Shown piece after piece: positions 26,554 through 36,195 of a DNA stretch of 64,000 nt. Made by a program: the position numbers and the translations under genes. The stretch lies in assembly GCF_023156585.1 (NCBI RefSeq), contig NZ_JALNMI010000004.1, positions 1 through 64,000 of the forward strand, written 5' to 3'. Below the pieces are notes generated by a model. The model saw nothing but the letters and a program-made list of their open reading frames with translations, did not search any database and had not been told where the DNA came from. The stretch comes from Subsaxibacter sp. CAU 1640 (GTDB lineage: Bacteria; Bacteroidota; Bacteroidia; Flavobacteriales; Flavobacteriaceae). Numbering within the stretch: the first letter of the stretch is position 1; every line of letters starts with the position of its first letter.

Positions 26554-27250
26554 TCACAAATGCAACACTATGGCAGGCCACAATGGCAGCAGTTTCAGTG
26601 CGTAATCTGGTTTCTCCCAAAGTTACTGGAATAAACTTATGTTTTAAGGCAATTTCAATTTCTTTAACACTAAAATCTCCTTCCGGACCAATCAAAATCG
26701 TAATGTCTTGAGTCGCTTTTAACTCGTTTTTTAAGGATTTTCGCTGGGTTTCTTCACAATGCCCAATGAAAAGTGCTCCCTCAAAATCCTGTTTGATGAA
26801 ATCCTTAAACGAAACGGCATCATTCAATGTTGGTAGATAAAGCTGATTGGATTGCTTCATTGCAGACTGTATAATCTTCTCAAAACGGTCTGGCTTGATG
26901 ACTTTTCGTTCGCTATGGTCACAAATGATAGGAGTAATGGTATCAATGCCTATTTCAGTGGCTTTTTCCAAAAACCATTCGTATCGATCGTTCATTTTGG
27001 TTGGAGCAACAGCCAAATGCAATCGATAATTTCGCCTATCCTGAAAAGTTTTAGAACTAATGGTCGCAATGCAATTCCTGATGTCGGCAAGTGTTATTTG
27101 TGCCTTAAATAGCCACCCTTTCCCGTTGGTAATGTCTAATTCATCACCAACCGACTTTCGCAACACCTTCACAATATGCTTGCTTTCTTCATTGGAAAAC
27201 GTCAATTGCGGCGTGTGCTCATCAATATCAGGATTAAAGAAAAGTTGCAT
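26546..27250 (-). CDS. rsmE: 16S rRNA (uracil-1498-N3)-methyltransferase RsmE
   Basis: A 234-residue SPOUT methyltransferase that makes m3U1498 in 16S rRNA. The N-terminal PUA-like domain covers about 1-70 (HIVKVLRKSVGDEL). The knot region shows LIGPEGDFSVKEIE and LGETRLRTETAAI, the signature of this enzyme. Length is normal. The ATG at 27250 shares a base with the stop of the parvulin gene (TAATG), and the 3' end overlaps the DUF4159 gene by eight. Confidence 0.95.
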   Translation of the reverse strand: MQLFFNPDIDEHTPQLTFSNEESKHIVKVLRKSVGDELDITNGKGWLFKAQITLADIRNCIATISSKTFQDRRNYRLHLAVAPTKMNDRYEWFLEKATEIGIDTITPIICDHSERKVIKPDRFEKIIQSAMKQSNQLYLPTLNDAVSFKDFIKQDFEGALFIGHCEETQRKSLKNELKATQDITILIGPEGDFSVKEIEIALKHKFIPVTLGETRLRTETAAIVACHSVAFVNE

Positions 27251-27891
27251 TAATTCAGGGTTTCAGTCACTTCAAGCACCTTGATTTCCTCTATCAATTT
27301 GGTCGGATGTGTTTTAACAGCAACGTAAAACGAATTTTTCTCTGGCAAATCAAAAGCAAAAATCTCTTCAACATTATGATTGTCATTGGCAAGTATGGCT
27401 TCCAACTCTGAAGACTCATTTCCTGTTGTAATCCAGCCCAAATCGCCACCTCTATTGGCATTGGCATCCATAGAATACATTTTTGCCAAGTCTCCAAACC
27501 GAAATCCTTGTTGGTATTTGGAAATTATTCTGTTCTGTAAATCCTTGATTTCTTCCTTGCTTTTTTTGGAGCCATCGAAGTAAACGTAACTGTATCTGTA
27601 ATAAGGGATTTCGTATTTATCGATGATTTTATAATGCGTTTTTTGAATATCAGAAGCAATGACTTTACTGCTACCTTTTCCCATTTTAAAGAGGTCTTTA
27701 GCAAGTTGGGTTTTGTGTTTTTCTTTGTTGAAAACGTACAATTTCCCTTTATTGGACTTGTTTGTTTCAATAAATTTAGTGGCTTGTGTTTCATTTTGTA
27801 TGGAATCCAATTGCGATTGGATACCCTTTTTTTGAGCAGTTGCAGAAACAGTAAACACTAGGAAAGCGGTGTAGAGTAGGTGTCTAAACAT
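27250..27891 (-). CDS. Parvulin-type peptidyl-prolyl isomerase, exported
   Basis: A 213-residue protein with a signal peptide (MFRHLLYTAFLVFTVSATAQ). The parvulin domain spans about 95-195 (YYRYSYVYFDG, FGDLAKMYSMDANANRGGDLGW, EIFAFDLPEKNSFYVAVK), where the conserved RGGDLGW loop is intact. A K-rich N-terminal part precedes it. It is likely a periplasmic folding helper. ATG 27891 is used; a frame extension of nine codons lacks a good start. It begins a four-gene overlapping cluster (parvulin, rsmE, DUF4159, trmH-like). Confidence 0.9.
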   Translation of the reverse strand: MFRHLLYTAFLVFTVSATAQKKGIQSQLDSIQNETQATKFIETNKSNKGKLYVFNKEKHKTQLAKDLFKMGKGSSKVIASDIQKTHYKIIDKYEIPYYRYSYVYFDGSKKSKEEIKDLQNRIISKYQQGFRFGDLAKMYSMDANANRGGDLGWITTGNESSELEAILANDNHNVEEIFAFDLPEKNSFYVAVKTHPTKLIEEIKVLEVTETLN

Positions 27892-27984
27892 AGTTGGTTT
27901 TTTTAGATTTTGATTCAAATTTAAAATGAAAGGCTTTACCTCGAACAGATTTGTCCGTAAGTTTTTAAGAATCGATTGTTTATA

Positions 27985-28112
27985 ACCTTAATTTTCAATT
28001 CAAGGTGCAGGGTTCAAGATTCAAAGTTCAGGATTTAGGATTCAAGAATTAAGAACCAAATTCCAAAATAAAGTCCAGTGAACTGTCATCCGTCATCGGT
28101 CATCTATCCTTC
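27985..28112. repeat. Degenerate 7-9 nt quasi-tandem intergenic repeat
   Basis: The spacer between tsaD and the parvulin gene contains imperfect runs of related short words (TTCAAGATTCAAAGTTCAGG; then TCATCCGTCATCGGTCATC). No frame codes through it. Three similar-looking runs of different sequence occur in this window. The function is unknown. Confidence 0.6.
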
Positions 28113-28129
28113 AAGTTAAAAAGCCATCA

Positions 28130-29152
28130 TTAAATCTTCAATCGAGAGGAAGCCACAACATCATTCTTCGAAAAATCGCCTTCCAAATATTTCAAATACC
28201 CAACAATCGCAATCATCGCAGCATTATCTGTAGTAAATTCAAATTTAGGCACATAAGTGGTCCATCCAAACTTCTTCTCACCATCTTTCAAGGCTTGACG
28301 AATACCCGAATTTGCCGAAACACCACCACCTATGGCAATATGCTTAATGCAAGTTTGTTTGCTTGCCAGTTTAAGTTTGTCTATCAAAATTCCAATAATT
28401 GTATACTGAATAGAGGCACAAATGTCGTTCAGGTGTTCTTCGATAAACTTCGGATTATTTTCTGTTTCTTTTTGAATGAAATATAAAATGGCTGTTTTCA
28501 AACCTGAAAAACTGAAGTTGAGACCATCCACTTTTGGCTTTGTAAATTTGAAAGCTTTCGGGTTGCCCAGTTTGGCTCTTTTGTCTATTTCTGGTCCAGC
28601 AGGATAGCCTAAACCAAGCAACTTTCCACTTTTATCAAAGGCTTCACCTACAGCATCATCAATGGTTTCACCTATCACTTTCATATCAAAATAATTGTTG
28701 ACTTTAACTATCTGTGTGTGGCCACCAGAAATGGTCATTGCCAAAAAAGGAAAAGGTGGTTTGTTGAAGCCTTCTTCATCAATAAAATGTGCCAAAATAT
28801 GTGCCGACATATGATTGACATCTATCAAAGGAATGTCTAATCCGTAGGCCAAGGATTTTGCAAAGGATGTACCTACCAATAATGAACCCATCAATCCTGG
28901 TCCTCTGGTGAACGCGATGGCGCTCAATTGCGATTTGTCCACATTGGCCCTTTTCAACGCTTCGTGCACAACCGGAACGATGTTTTGTTGATGTGCCCGA
29001 GAGGCCAATTCTGGCACCACACCTCCATAAGCTTCGTGAATCGATTGGTTGGCGACAATATTGCTCAATATTTTTCCGTTGAGCATCACAGAAGCTGCTG
29101 TGTCATCGCAAGAGGATTCAATCCCTAATATATAAACATTTAGTGGCGACAT
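28130..29152 (-). CDS. tsaD: tRNA N6-adenosine threonylcarbamoyltransferase TsaD
   Basis: A 340-residue ASKHA-fold enzyme that transfers threonylcarbamoyl to A37 of ANN-decoding tRNAs together with TsaB and TsaE. The metal ligands are H114 and H118 in NHMSAH. Other family segments: GIESSCDDTAA at the start, AFTRGPGLMGSL, GGGVSANSG and the late FTTDNAAMIA with the DNA(A/M)M motif. Length and ATG at 29152 are normal. It is divergent from the TamB-like gene. Confidence 0.97.
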   Translation of the reverse strand: MSPLNVYILGIESSCDDTAASVMLNGKILSNIVANQSIHEAYGGVVPELASRAHQQNIVPVVHEALKRANVDKSQLSAIAFTRGPGLMGSLLVGTSFAKSLAYGLDIPLIDVNHMSAHILAHFIDEEGFNKPPFPFLAMTISGGHTQIVKVNNYFDMKVIGETIDDAVGEAFDKSGKLLGLGYPAGPEIDKRAKLGNPKAFKFTKPKVDGLNFSFSGLKTAILYFIQKETENNPKFIEEHLNDICASIQYTIIGILIDKLKLASKQTCIKHIAIGGGVSANSGIRQALKDGEKKFGWTTYVPKFEFTTDNAAMIAIVGYLKYLEGDFSKNDVVASSRLKI

Positions 29153-29257
29153 TAGTGAAATTTAGGCACAATAATTGTTAATTTTGGTGCAAAGTTATAA
29201 CTTTAAAAACGTATCAAAAAATTCTTCAAAATACTATCAAAATTAGCAGCAATCTTT

Positions 29258-32200
29258 TTGCTGCTTTTCATCATTTTGATGTTGGTGGTATCTATTCCCG
29301 CTGTTCAAACTTATCTTGGAAAAAAGGCCACACAGCGCATCAACAGCGACTTCGGAACAAATATCAATATTGAAAGAATCGGGTTAAAGTTTAACGGTGA
29401 TGTTGAGTTGAAAAGTGTTTATATTGAGGATTATAGAAAGGATACACTCATCAATATCAACGAACTCAACACGTCAATTTTAAGTTTCAGAAACATTTAT
29501 AACGGCAAACTCACGTTTGGCGATATCAATATCAATGGCTTAACGTTCAACATCAAAACGTATAAAGATGAGCCTCAAACCAATTTGGATGTTTTTATTC
29601 AAAAGTTTGAAGAAGACAATCCTCAAGAAGAAGTAAAAACGTTCCTGTTGTCTTCGAGTGATATCTCGATTTATGACGGAACGCTTCGGATGATCAACGA
29701 AAACAAAGAAAATCCGAAGATGCTAGAGTTCAAAAAATTGTATCTCAACGCCACCAACTTCGTCATTCACGATAGCGACATCAGCGCAAGGATCAACACT
29801 TTTGCGTTTTATGACACGCGCGGTTTGGTTATCAAAAATATGGTCGCCGATTTTGAATACACACCAGAGCATCTGTATTTTGATGATTTAAGTATCAACA
29901 CCACACATTCCATTTTAAAAGGGGATGTCAGGTTTACTTATGGTCCGGGCGATATGCAGGATTTCACCAATAAAGTTCAGGTAAAGGCAAACTTCAAGGA
30001 TTCAGAAGTGCTTTTAGACGAACTGAACACGTTTTATAACGAATTCGGAATCGACCAAAAAGCAACATTGAACGTCAATCTTTCGGGTACTTTGAATGAT
30101 TTGGATGCAGAAAATTTAAGATTGACCACCAATTCCAGAACACGAATTTTTGGTGACATTAACTTTAAAAATCTCTTCAACACCAAGGAAAATAATTTCG
30201 AATTAGATGGCAGGTTTGATAATCTATCCTCAAATTACTATGATTTAAGAGCCCTTCTGCCAAATCTTCTAGGTGAATCCATTCCTTCGGTGTTTTCTAA
30301 AGTGGGCAATTTCTACATCACAGGAACGACGAAGATCACACCAAGTTACATCGATTCCAATCTCGACATCCGCACAGACATTGGTCACATAGACACCAAT
30401 ATGTTGCTATCGGAAATTGAAAACATTGATAACGCTAGTTATAAAGGGAAGGTAGTTTTTGACCAATTTGACATCGGCAAACTCCTGAACGACCCGAAGG
30501 TAAAGGAAACATCCTTTGATTTGGATGTAGATGGCAAAGGTTTCACAATTGATAATCTAAAAACAGACGTCGTTGGAAAAGTATATTCCTTGAATTACAA
30601 TGGTTACACTTATATGGACGTAGATGTCAGTGGGCAAATAGGAAATAACATTTTTAATGGTGAATTGATTTCTGAAGATGAAAACTTTAAGTTTCAATTT
30701 GATGGTTTGGCCGATTTGTCAAAAAATATCAAAACGATGGACTTTACGGCCAACGTCGAATATGCCAACTTAAATGCGCTCAACTTTGTAAAAAAAGATA
30801 GCATTTCTGTGTTCAAAGGCAAAGTCATTATGTCTATGAAAGGTACCAATATCAATGATGCTTATGGTACGCTCAACTTTAGAAACACCACTTACATCAA
30901 TCAAAATGAAGAGTACTTTTTTGAGGATTTTGACATTACTTCAAAGTTTAACGATCAGGTTCGCACCATTGATATCAATTCTACAGATATCATCAAAGGA
31001 AAAGTAAGCGGTATTTTTAAGTTTGAAGACATTAGTAAATTGGTAGAAAATTCTGTAGGGAGTATTTATACCAATTATAGACCTCACACAATCAAAGATG
31101 AACAATATCTGGATTTTGATTTCACTATTTACAACAAAATTATTGAGGTATTTGTGCACGATTTGGAACTTGGACCGAACACATCCATTAAAGGTAGGAT
31201 TGAAAGTAACGAACGTGGTTTTAAGCTGGCATTCAAGTCACCACAGATTAAGTTGAATGAGTATTTTGCAAACAATGTCGATCTGAAAATTGACAATTCA
31301 AACCCATTGTTCAACACTTTTGTTGAGATAGATTCGGTGAACACTAATTTCTACAATGTCTCAAAATTCAATCTCATCAACGTTACACAACGTGATACCT
31401 TGTTCATCAAATCAGAGTTTCAAGGTGGTAAGTTCAATAAGGATAATTTTGATTTAAGCTTGTTTTACACCATTGACAAAGACAATAAATCGGTGGTCGG
31501 TTTCAAAAGGTCAGGCGTAAGATTTAAGGAAAATGATTGGGTCATCAATGAAAACAGAGACCGATTGAACAAAATTACCTTTGATAGGCAGTTTAAGCAA
31601 TTCAATATTGCCGAAATCATTATGAGCCACGACGATGAGGAAATTGAATTGGCGGGAGAAATTCGGGATTCTACGTATAAAGACATCAAACTTAACTTTA
31701 AGGATGTAGACCTTAATAAAATAACACCACGTCTCGATAGCATCCAGTTTGCAGGTAATGTTAATGGAGAGTTGCAAGTACTGCAACAAAATGGTACATA
31801 CCTCCCAAGTTCTAATGTGACCATCGACCGCTTAAAATTTAATAATTACGAATTGGGCAACTTGCAGGCAGACATCATCGGTAATGAATCTTTGACCAAT
31901 TATGAAGTTGATTTACTCTTGCAGAACGACAATCTCAAATCATTAATTGCAAAAGGATATATCGACGTCAGTCCACAAGTGTCCCGATTGAATGTAGATA
32001 TCGATTTTGATGAATTTCAATTGGCGCCACTCAATGCTTTTGGGGCTGGTGTCATTACCAATATTCGAGGTTTGGCGTCGGGTACGGCTCGAGTGACCGG
32101 TAGCCTTGACAAACCTGACATCAATGGTAATTTGGTTCTCAATAACGCTGGTTTGACCATTGCTGAACTGAATGTCGATTACGGTTTTGATTTCGATTCA

Positions 32201-33673
32201 GAGGTGCTTCTCGAAGAACAAAAATTCATCTTTCAAGATGTGGTGATGACTGATACAGAGTACTTCTCAAGGGCAACGCTCAACGGTTATATGAGCCATA
32301 ATAATTTCTCTGATTGGCGACTTGGGTTAGACATTGATACCAATCGTTTGCTCGTGCTCAATACCGAAGATTCTGAAGATGCCTTGTATTATGGTACGGC
32401 TTTCGTGAGGGGACAGGCAAGTATCGACGGACCTACTGAACAATTAGTCATTAGTGTAGATGGTAGCACAGCAGAAGGCACAGTCTTTAAAATACCGTTG
32501 AATGATACGCAAAGTTTTGGGGACAATTCCTATATTCATTTCTTAAGCCCTGAAGAAAAGGCTGCGAAATTGAGAGGAGAAGTGGTCACGGAAACAGAAG
32601 TGAAAGGTCTTGAATTGGATTTTGATTTGGATGTCAACCAAAATGCCGATATCGAAATTGTGATTGACAGAAAATCAGGAAGCACGATTCAAGGTAGTGG
32701 TGAAGGAAACTTACTCATCGAAATCAATACCAATGGTAAATTTAATATGTATGGCGACTTCGTTATTTATCGAGGAACCTACAATTTTGCCTATGGAGGT
32801 TTGGTACAGAAAAAGTTGGAAGTGGAGCGAGGCGGAAACCTTCAATGGAATGGCGACCCAATGAAGGCGCAGGTCAATTTGAGAGCCATTTATAAAACCA
32901 ATGCAAACCCATCGGTATTGTTAGATAATCCTATAAATCGAAGTATTCCTGTGAACGTGGAATTGAATCTTTCTGGTCAACTCGAACAACCAGATTTAGA
33001 TTTTACATTCGGTTTTCCTAATGTCAGTTCTACCATAAAGTCAGAGTTAGATTATCGTTTAGAAACTAAAGAAAGTCGAGATTATCAAGGTGTATTCTTA
33101 TTGGCAACAGGCTCTTTTGCCAGCGAATTAAGTCTTGGTCAGCAAGCGTATGGTACGGTAGAAGATAGGGTAAACAATCTTTTCAACAGTTTGTTTTCTG
33201 ATGAAAATGATAAGGTACAAGTGGGTGTGAATTTTGAATCAGGTGAGGTCACGCCAGAATACCAAACAGATGATAGATTAGGGTTGACCTTAAGTACTAA
33301 AATTAGTGACCGCGTATTGTTCAACGGTAAAGTGGGTGTACCTGTGGGTGGTGTTAATCAAACCGTAATTGCTGGTGATGCCGAAATAGAATTGTTGTTA
33401 AATGACGATGGCACGCTGTCTGCAAAATTCTTCAACCGAGAAAATAACATTCGTAATTTTGGTGAAGAAATAGGCTATGCACAAGGCCTTGGATTGTCTT
33501 ATAATGTAGAATTTGACACCTTTAAAGAGTTGCTGCAAATTATCTTTTCTGGTAAAAACAAAAAGGAAAAGGAACAAGAAAAAATTGACCAAGAGGCCAC
33601 TAGAAAAGAGGAGGAGCGTATGACGCCAGATTACATTACCGTAAAGCCGAGCTCCGAAAAGAAAGACAATTGA
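29258..33673 (+). CDS. TamB-like translocation/assembly module protein (AsmA/DUF490 type)
   Basis: A 1471-residue inner-membrane-anchored protein, one N-terminal helix (about 1-20) then a very long beta-rich body of AsmA/TamB type and a C-terminal DUF490/TamB domain from about residue 1000 (NGKFNMYGDFVIYRGTYNF, LDFTFGFPNVSSTIKSEL). Such proteins span the periplasm and move lipids or help assemble outer membrane proteins. The start is doubtful: TTG at 29258 lies within the hydrophobic helix, while a basic in-frame stretch (KRIKKFFKILSKLAAI) precedes it with no ATG, GTG or TTG, only ATC at 29213 or ATA at 29231. The C-terminus is a charged tail. It is convergent with the SulP gene, six bases apart. 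Confidence 0.9.
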   Translation: MLLFIILMLVVSIPAVQTYLGKKATQRINSDFGTNINIERIGLKFNGDVELKSVYIEDYRKDTLININELNTSILSFRNIYNGKLTFGDININGLTFNIKTYKDEPQTNLDVFIQKFEEDNPQEEVKTFLLSSSDISIYDGTLRMINENKENPKMLEFKKLYLNATNFVIHDSDISARINTFAFYDTRGLVIKNMVADFEYTPEHLYFDDLSINTTHSILKGDVRFTYGPGDMQDFTNKVQVKANFKDSEVLLDELNTFYNEFGIDQKATLNVNLSGTLNDLDAENLRLTTNSRTRIFGDINFKNLFNTKENNFELDGRFDNLSSNYYDLRALLPNLLGESIPSVFSKVGNFYITGTTKITPSYIDSNLDIRTDIGHIDTNMLLSEIENIDNASYKGKVVFDQFDIGKLLNDPKVKETSFDLDVDGKGFTIDNLKTDVVGKVYSLNYNGYTYMDVDVSGQIGNNIFNGELISEDENFKFQFDGLADLSKNIKTMDFTANVEYANLNALNFVKKDSISVFKGKVIMSMKGTNINDAYGTLNFRNTTYINQNEEYFFEDFDITSKFNDQVRTIDINSTDIIKGKVSGIFKFEDISKLVENSVGSIYTNYRPHTIKDEQYLDFDFTIYNKIIEVFVHDLELGPNTSIKGRIESNERGFKLAFKSPQIKLNEYFANNVDLKIDNSNPLFNTFVEIDSVNTNFYNVSKFNLINVTQRDTLFIKSEFQGGKFNKDNFDLSLFYTIDKDNKSVVGFKRSGVRFKENDWVINENRDRLNKITFDRQFKQFNIAEIIMSHDDEEIELAGEIRDSTYKDIKLNFKDVDLNKITPRLDSIQFAGNVNGELQVLQQNGTYLPSSNVTIDRLKFNNYELGNLQADIIGNESLTNYEVDLLLQNDNLKSLIAKGYIDVSPQVSRLNVDIDFDEFQLAPLNAFGAGVITNIRGLASGTARVTGSLDKPDINGNLVLNNAGLTIAELNVDYGFDFDSEVLLEEQKFIFQDVVMTDTEYFSRATLNGYMSHNNFSDWRLGLDIDTNRLLVLNTEDSEDALYYGTAFVRGQASIDGPTEQLVISVDGSTAEGTVFKIPLNDTQSFGDNSYIHFLSPEEKAAKLRGEVVTETEVKGLELDFDLDVNQNADIEIVIDRKSGSTIQGSGEGNLLIEINTNGKFNMYGDFVIYRGTYNFAYGGLVQKKLEVERGGNLQWNGDPMKAQVNLRAIYKTNANPSVLLDNPINRSIPVNVELNLSGQLEQPDLDFTFGFPNVSSTIKSELDYRLETKESRDYQGVFLLATGSFASELSLGQQAYGTVEDRVNNLFNSLFSDENDKVQVGVNFESGEVTPEYQTDDRLGLTLSTKISDRVLFNGKVGVPVGGVNQTVIAGDAEIELLLNDDGTLSAKFFNRENNIRNFGEEIGYAQGLGLSYNVEFDTFKELLQIIFSGKNKKEKEQEKIDQEATRKEEERMTPDYITVKPSSEKKDN

Positions 33674-33679
33674 TCTTCC

Positions 33680-35176
33680 TTATTCCACCACATTTACATT
33701 AATCATCTTATCTGCCTTAATCAATAGTTTATGACTGCTGCTCGATAGATTGGTAATGTACACCTTCTTGCCTGCGGTATGATAACGTTCGGTCAGTTTG
33801 TTTACCGCTTCAATGGCCGACATATCAACAATACGACTTTCCTTAAAGTCAATCATCACTTCTTCAGGGTCATCGGCAACGTCAAATTTATCATTGAACA
33901 TTTTAATCGACCCAAAAAACAAAGGTCCGTAGATTTCATAATGTTTCACGCCCTTATCATCAATATGTTTTCTGGCCCTGATGCGTTTGGCGCTATCCCA
34001 AGCAAATACCAGCGCAGCAATAATCACACCTACCAATACCGCCAAAGCAAGATTATGCAACAACACAGTAATCAACGCTACCACCATTCCTACCAAGATG
34101 TCTGACTTCGGATATTTATTAATGATTTTAAAGCTCACCCATTCAAACGTTCCGATAGAAACCATAATCATCAGCCCAGTCAAGGCAGCCATCGGCAATT
34201 GTTCTACCAATGATGAGCCAAACATAATAAACAGTAACAACACCACAGATGCCACAATGCCAGACAATCGAGCACGCGCACCATTGGAAATGTTGATAAG
34301 ACTTTGACCTATCATCGCACAGCCACCCATACCGGAAAAGAAACCAGATGTAATGTTCGCCACACCTTGCGCCATAGCTTCTTTGTTGGTGCGTCCTCGG
34401 GTCTCGGTAATTTCATCAATCAATTCCAACGTCAACAAGCTTTCAATCAATCCTACACCAGCCACAATACCAGCATAAGGCAAAATCAACAAGAATGTAT
34501 CAAGATTATAAGCAATATCAGGAATATTAAAAGGAGGGAAGCCACCATCTATAGAGGCCATATCACCGACGGTTTTGGTATCAATGCCAAACAAGGTCAC
34601 CACACCAAATACAATTAAAATCGCCGCCAAGGATGCTGGGAAAGCCTTTGTAAGTTTAGGAAGTCCCCAAATAATCAACATCGTCAGCAACACCAGTCCT
34701 AACAAGATCAATAACGTATTACCAGTTAACCAATTACCCGAAGCATCCTTGAATTGGTCCAATTGCGACATAAAGATGATGATGGCAAGACCATTCACAA
34801 AACCATACACCACTGGCAGTGGTACCAGTCGCATCAGTTTGCCAAGTTTCAAAGCACCTGCCAATACCTGTATAATTCCTGCCAACACTACGGTAGCAAA
34901 CACATATTCCACACCGCGACTTTTAGCAAGGGCCACAATCACCACAGCCACAGCACCTGTAGCACCCGAAATCATACCAGGACGTCCACCAAAAACCGAA
35001 GTCACCAAACCCATCACAAAGGCAGCATACAAACCTACCAACGGCGACAAGCCAGCAATAAAGGCAAAAGCCACCGCTTCGGGTACCAATGCAATAGCAA
35101 CCGTAAGCCCAGAAAGAATCTCGGTTTTATAATCTACTTTTTGAGAAAAATCGAATAAACGCAAATAAGGTTTCAT
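33680..35176 (-). CDS. SulP (SLC26) family anion transporter with STAS domain
   Basis: A 498-residue membrane protein. Residues about 1-390 hold the transporter core: SGLTVAIALVPEAVAFAF, SGATGAVAVVIV, a GGCAMIGQSLIN motif and many hydrophobic helices. The C-terminal ~95 residues are a STAS domain (VMIDFKESRIVDMSAIEAVNKL). Members carry sulfate, bicarbonate or other anions; none can be chosen from this sequence. The ATG at 35176 begins MKPYLRLFDFSQ. It is single-gene, with the TamB-like gene converging on its 3' end. Confidence 0.93.
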   Translation of the reverse strand: MKPYLRLFDFSQKVDYKTEILSGLTVAIALVPEAVAFAFIAGLSPLVGLYAAFVMGLVTSVFGGRPGMISGATGAVAVVIVALAKSRGVEYVFATVVLAGIIQVLAGALKLGKLMRLVPLPVVYGFVNGLAIIIFMSQLDQFKDASGNWLTGNTLLILLGLVLLTMLIIWGLPKLTKAFPASLAAILIVFGVVTLFGIDTKTVGDMASIDGGFPPFNIPDIAYNLDTFLLILPYAGIVAGVGLIESLLTLELIDEITETRGRTNKEAMAQGVANITSGFFSGMGGCAMIGQSLINISNGARARLSGIVASVVLLLFIMFGSSLVEQLPMAALTGLMIMVSIGTFEWVSFKIINKYPKSDILVGMVVALITVLLHNLALAVLVGVIIAALVFAWDSAKRIRARKHIDDKGVKHYEIYGPLFFGSIKMFNDKFDVADDPEEVMIDFKESRIVDMSAIEAVNKLTERYHTAGKKVYITNLSSSSHKLLIKADKMINVNVVE

Positions 35177-35292
35177 ATGTTTTGGTTTAGCAACAGATGT
35201 CTTTATTTTTTTGAAGCCGCAAAAGTAAGCATTGCATTGGGTTTTAACAGCATAAATTGCTTTTATATTCTGAATTCTGAAGGGATAAAGGT

Positions 35293-35300
35293 TATATTTG
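35293..35300 (+). promoter_or_regulatory. Candidate -7 element (TATATTTG)
   Basis: An exact TAnnTTTG motif lies 45 bases upstream of the 35346 ATG. No TTG at the ideal -33 distance is seen, so this is a moderate candidate. Confidence 0.42.
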
Positions 35301-35345
35301 TTTGAATAGATATAATCGTTAAACCCCTTTGTAAAAATACATTCA

Positions 35346-36182
35346 ATGAAATTTGTCCTTACCGCTTTGTGTCTTTTTTCACTTCAAATAGGGTATTCTC
35401 AACAGTATGATTCTGTAATAACGGAAAATGAGAATGTCGATTTGAATAATGACATTTATAAACCTGGAAATGTTTTTATTTATGATTATGAGATTATTTA
35501 CGGTGGAAAAAAGCATAAGCTGAAAAAGAACGGCAGTAAGTTTGACGAATCAAAACAAGAAAGGGTCATTGATTTTGAGTTCGCTTCATCTGACTTTGAT
35601 AGTTTAGCGGTTGAAAAGATTCATCTTTTGGTAAAGCCTGTTGCTGATGCAGACAGAACCAATGAAAACCAAACCCAAATTTCATACCTGCAAGGGCCTG
35701 TGTTTTCTTCACTTTCATCAACCGGAGCCGTCGAAAATAATGATAATGTATGGATTCATCCCATCAGAGACGGATTCTTTAGTGCTTTGGAAACAGCGCC
35801 TTTTCCGTTTATTAAGAAACCAATTAAAATTGGAATGGAATGGAATGACCAAATGAGCATTGGAGATGGTTGGGGAAATGAGTTATGGGGTGCTTGGGAA
35901 GGCGAATTACTTTTGACATACAACTATAAAATAATTCGTAAAGAGACTATTGCAACTCAAATAGGAGAGATGGATTGTTTTGTAATTGTAAGTACCGCCA
36001 CATCAGATATTGGGACATCAAAATTGACAAGTTATTTTTCCGAGACGTATGGTTTTGTAAAACTGGAATATGAGTTATTAAACGATTTGAAAGTAAATAT
36101 GTGGTTGATTGACTTTCATACTGGAAAGGAATTTAATGACACAAGAACCTTTTTTAAGACTAAAAAGTACATTAAAGAATAA
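35346..36182 (+). CDS. Exported protein of unknown function (DUF3108-like)
   Basis: A 278-residue protein with a signal peptide (MKFVLTALCLFSLQIGYSQQ). The remaining chain alternates strand-like segments: YKPGNVFIYDYEIIYGG, a long middle region, GEMDCFVIVSTATSDIGTSKLTSYFSETYGFVKLEY, resembling the barrel of DUF3108-type proteins, in which a threaded ligand or lipid binding has been suggested. I do not see a catalytic motif. The next gene (36196) starts 13 bases after the stop, so both may be one transcript. Confidence 0.75.
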   Translation: MKFVLTALCLFSLQIGYSQQYDSVITENENVDLNNDIYKPGNVFIYDYEIIYGGKKHKLKKNGSKFDESKQERVIDFEFASSDFDSLAVEKIHLLVKPVADADRTNENQTQISYLQGPVFSSLSSTGAVENNDNVWIHPIRDGFFSALETAPFPFIKKPIKIGMEWNDQMSIGDGWGNELWGAWEGELLLTYNYKIIRKETIATQIGEMDCFVIVSTATSDIGTSKLTSYFSETYGFVKLEYELLNDLKVNMWLIDFHTGKEFNDTRTFFKTKKYIKE

Positions 36183-36195
36183 AATTGTAAACATC

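Noticed and set aside
34575-35132. 185-aa plus-strand frame antisense to the SulP gene
   Set aside because: It mirrors hydrophobic codons of the SulP gene, has no domain features, and the minus-strand gene is a clear family member.
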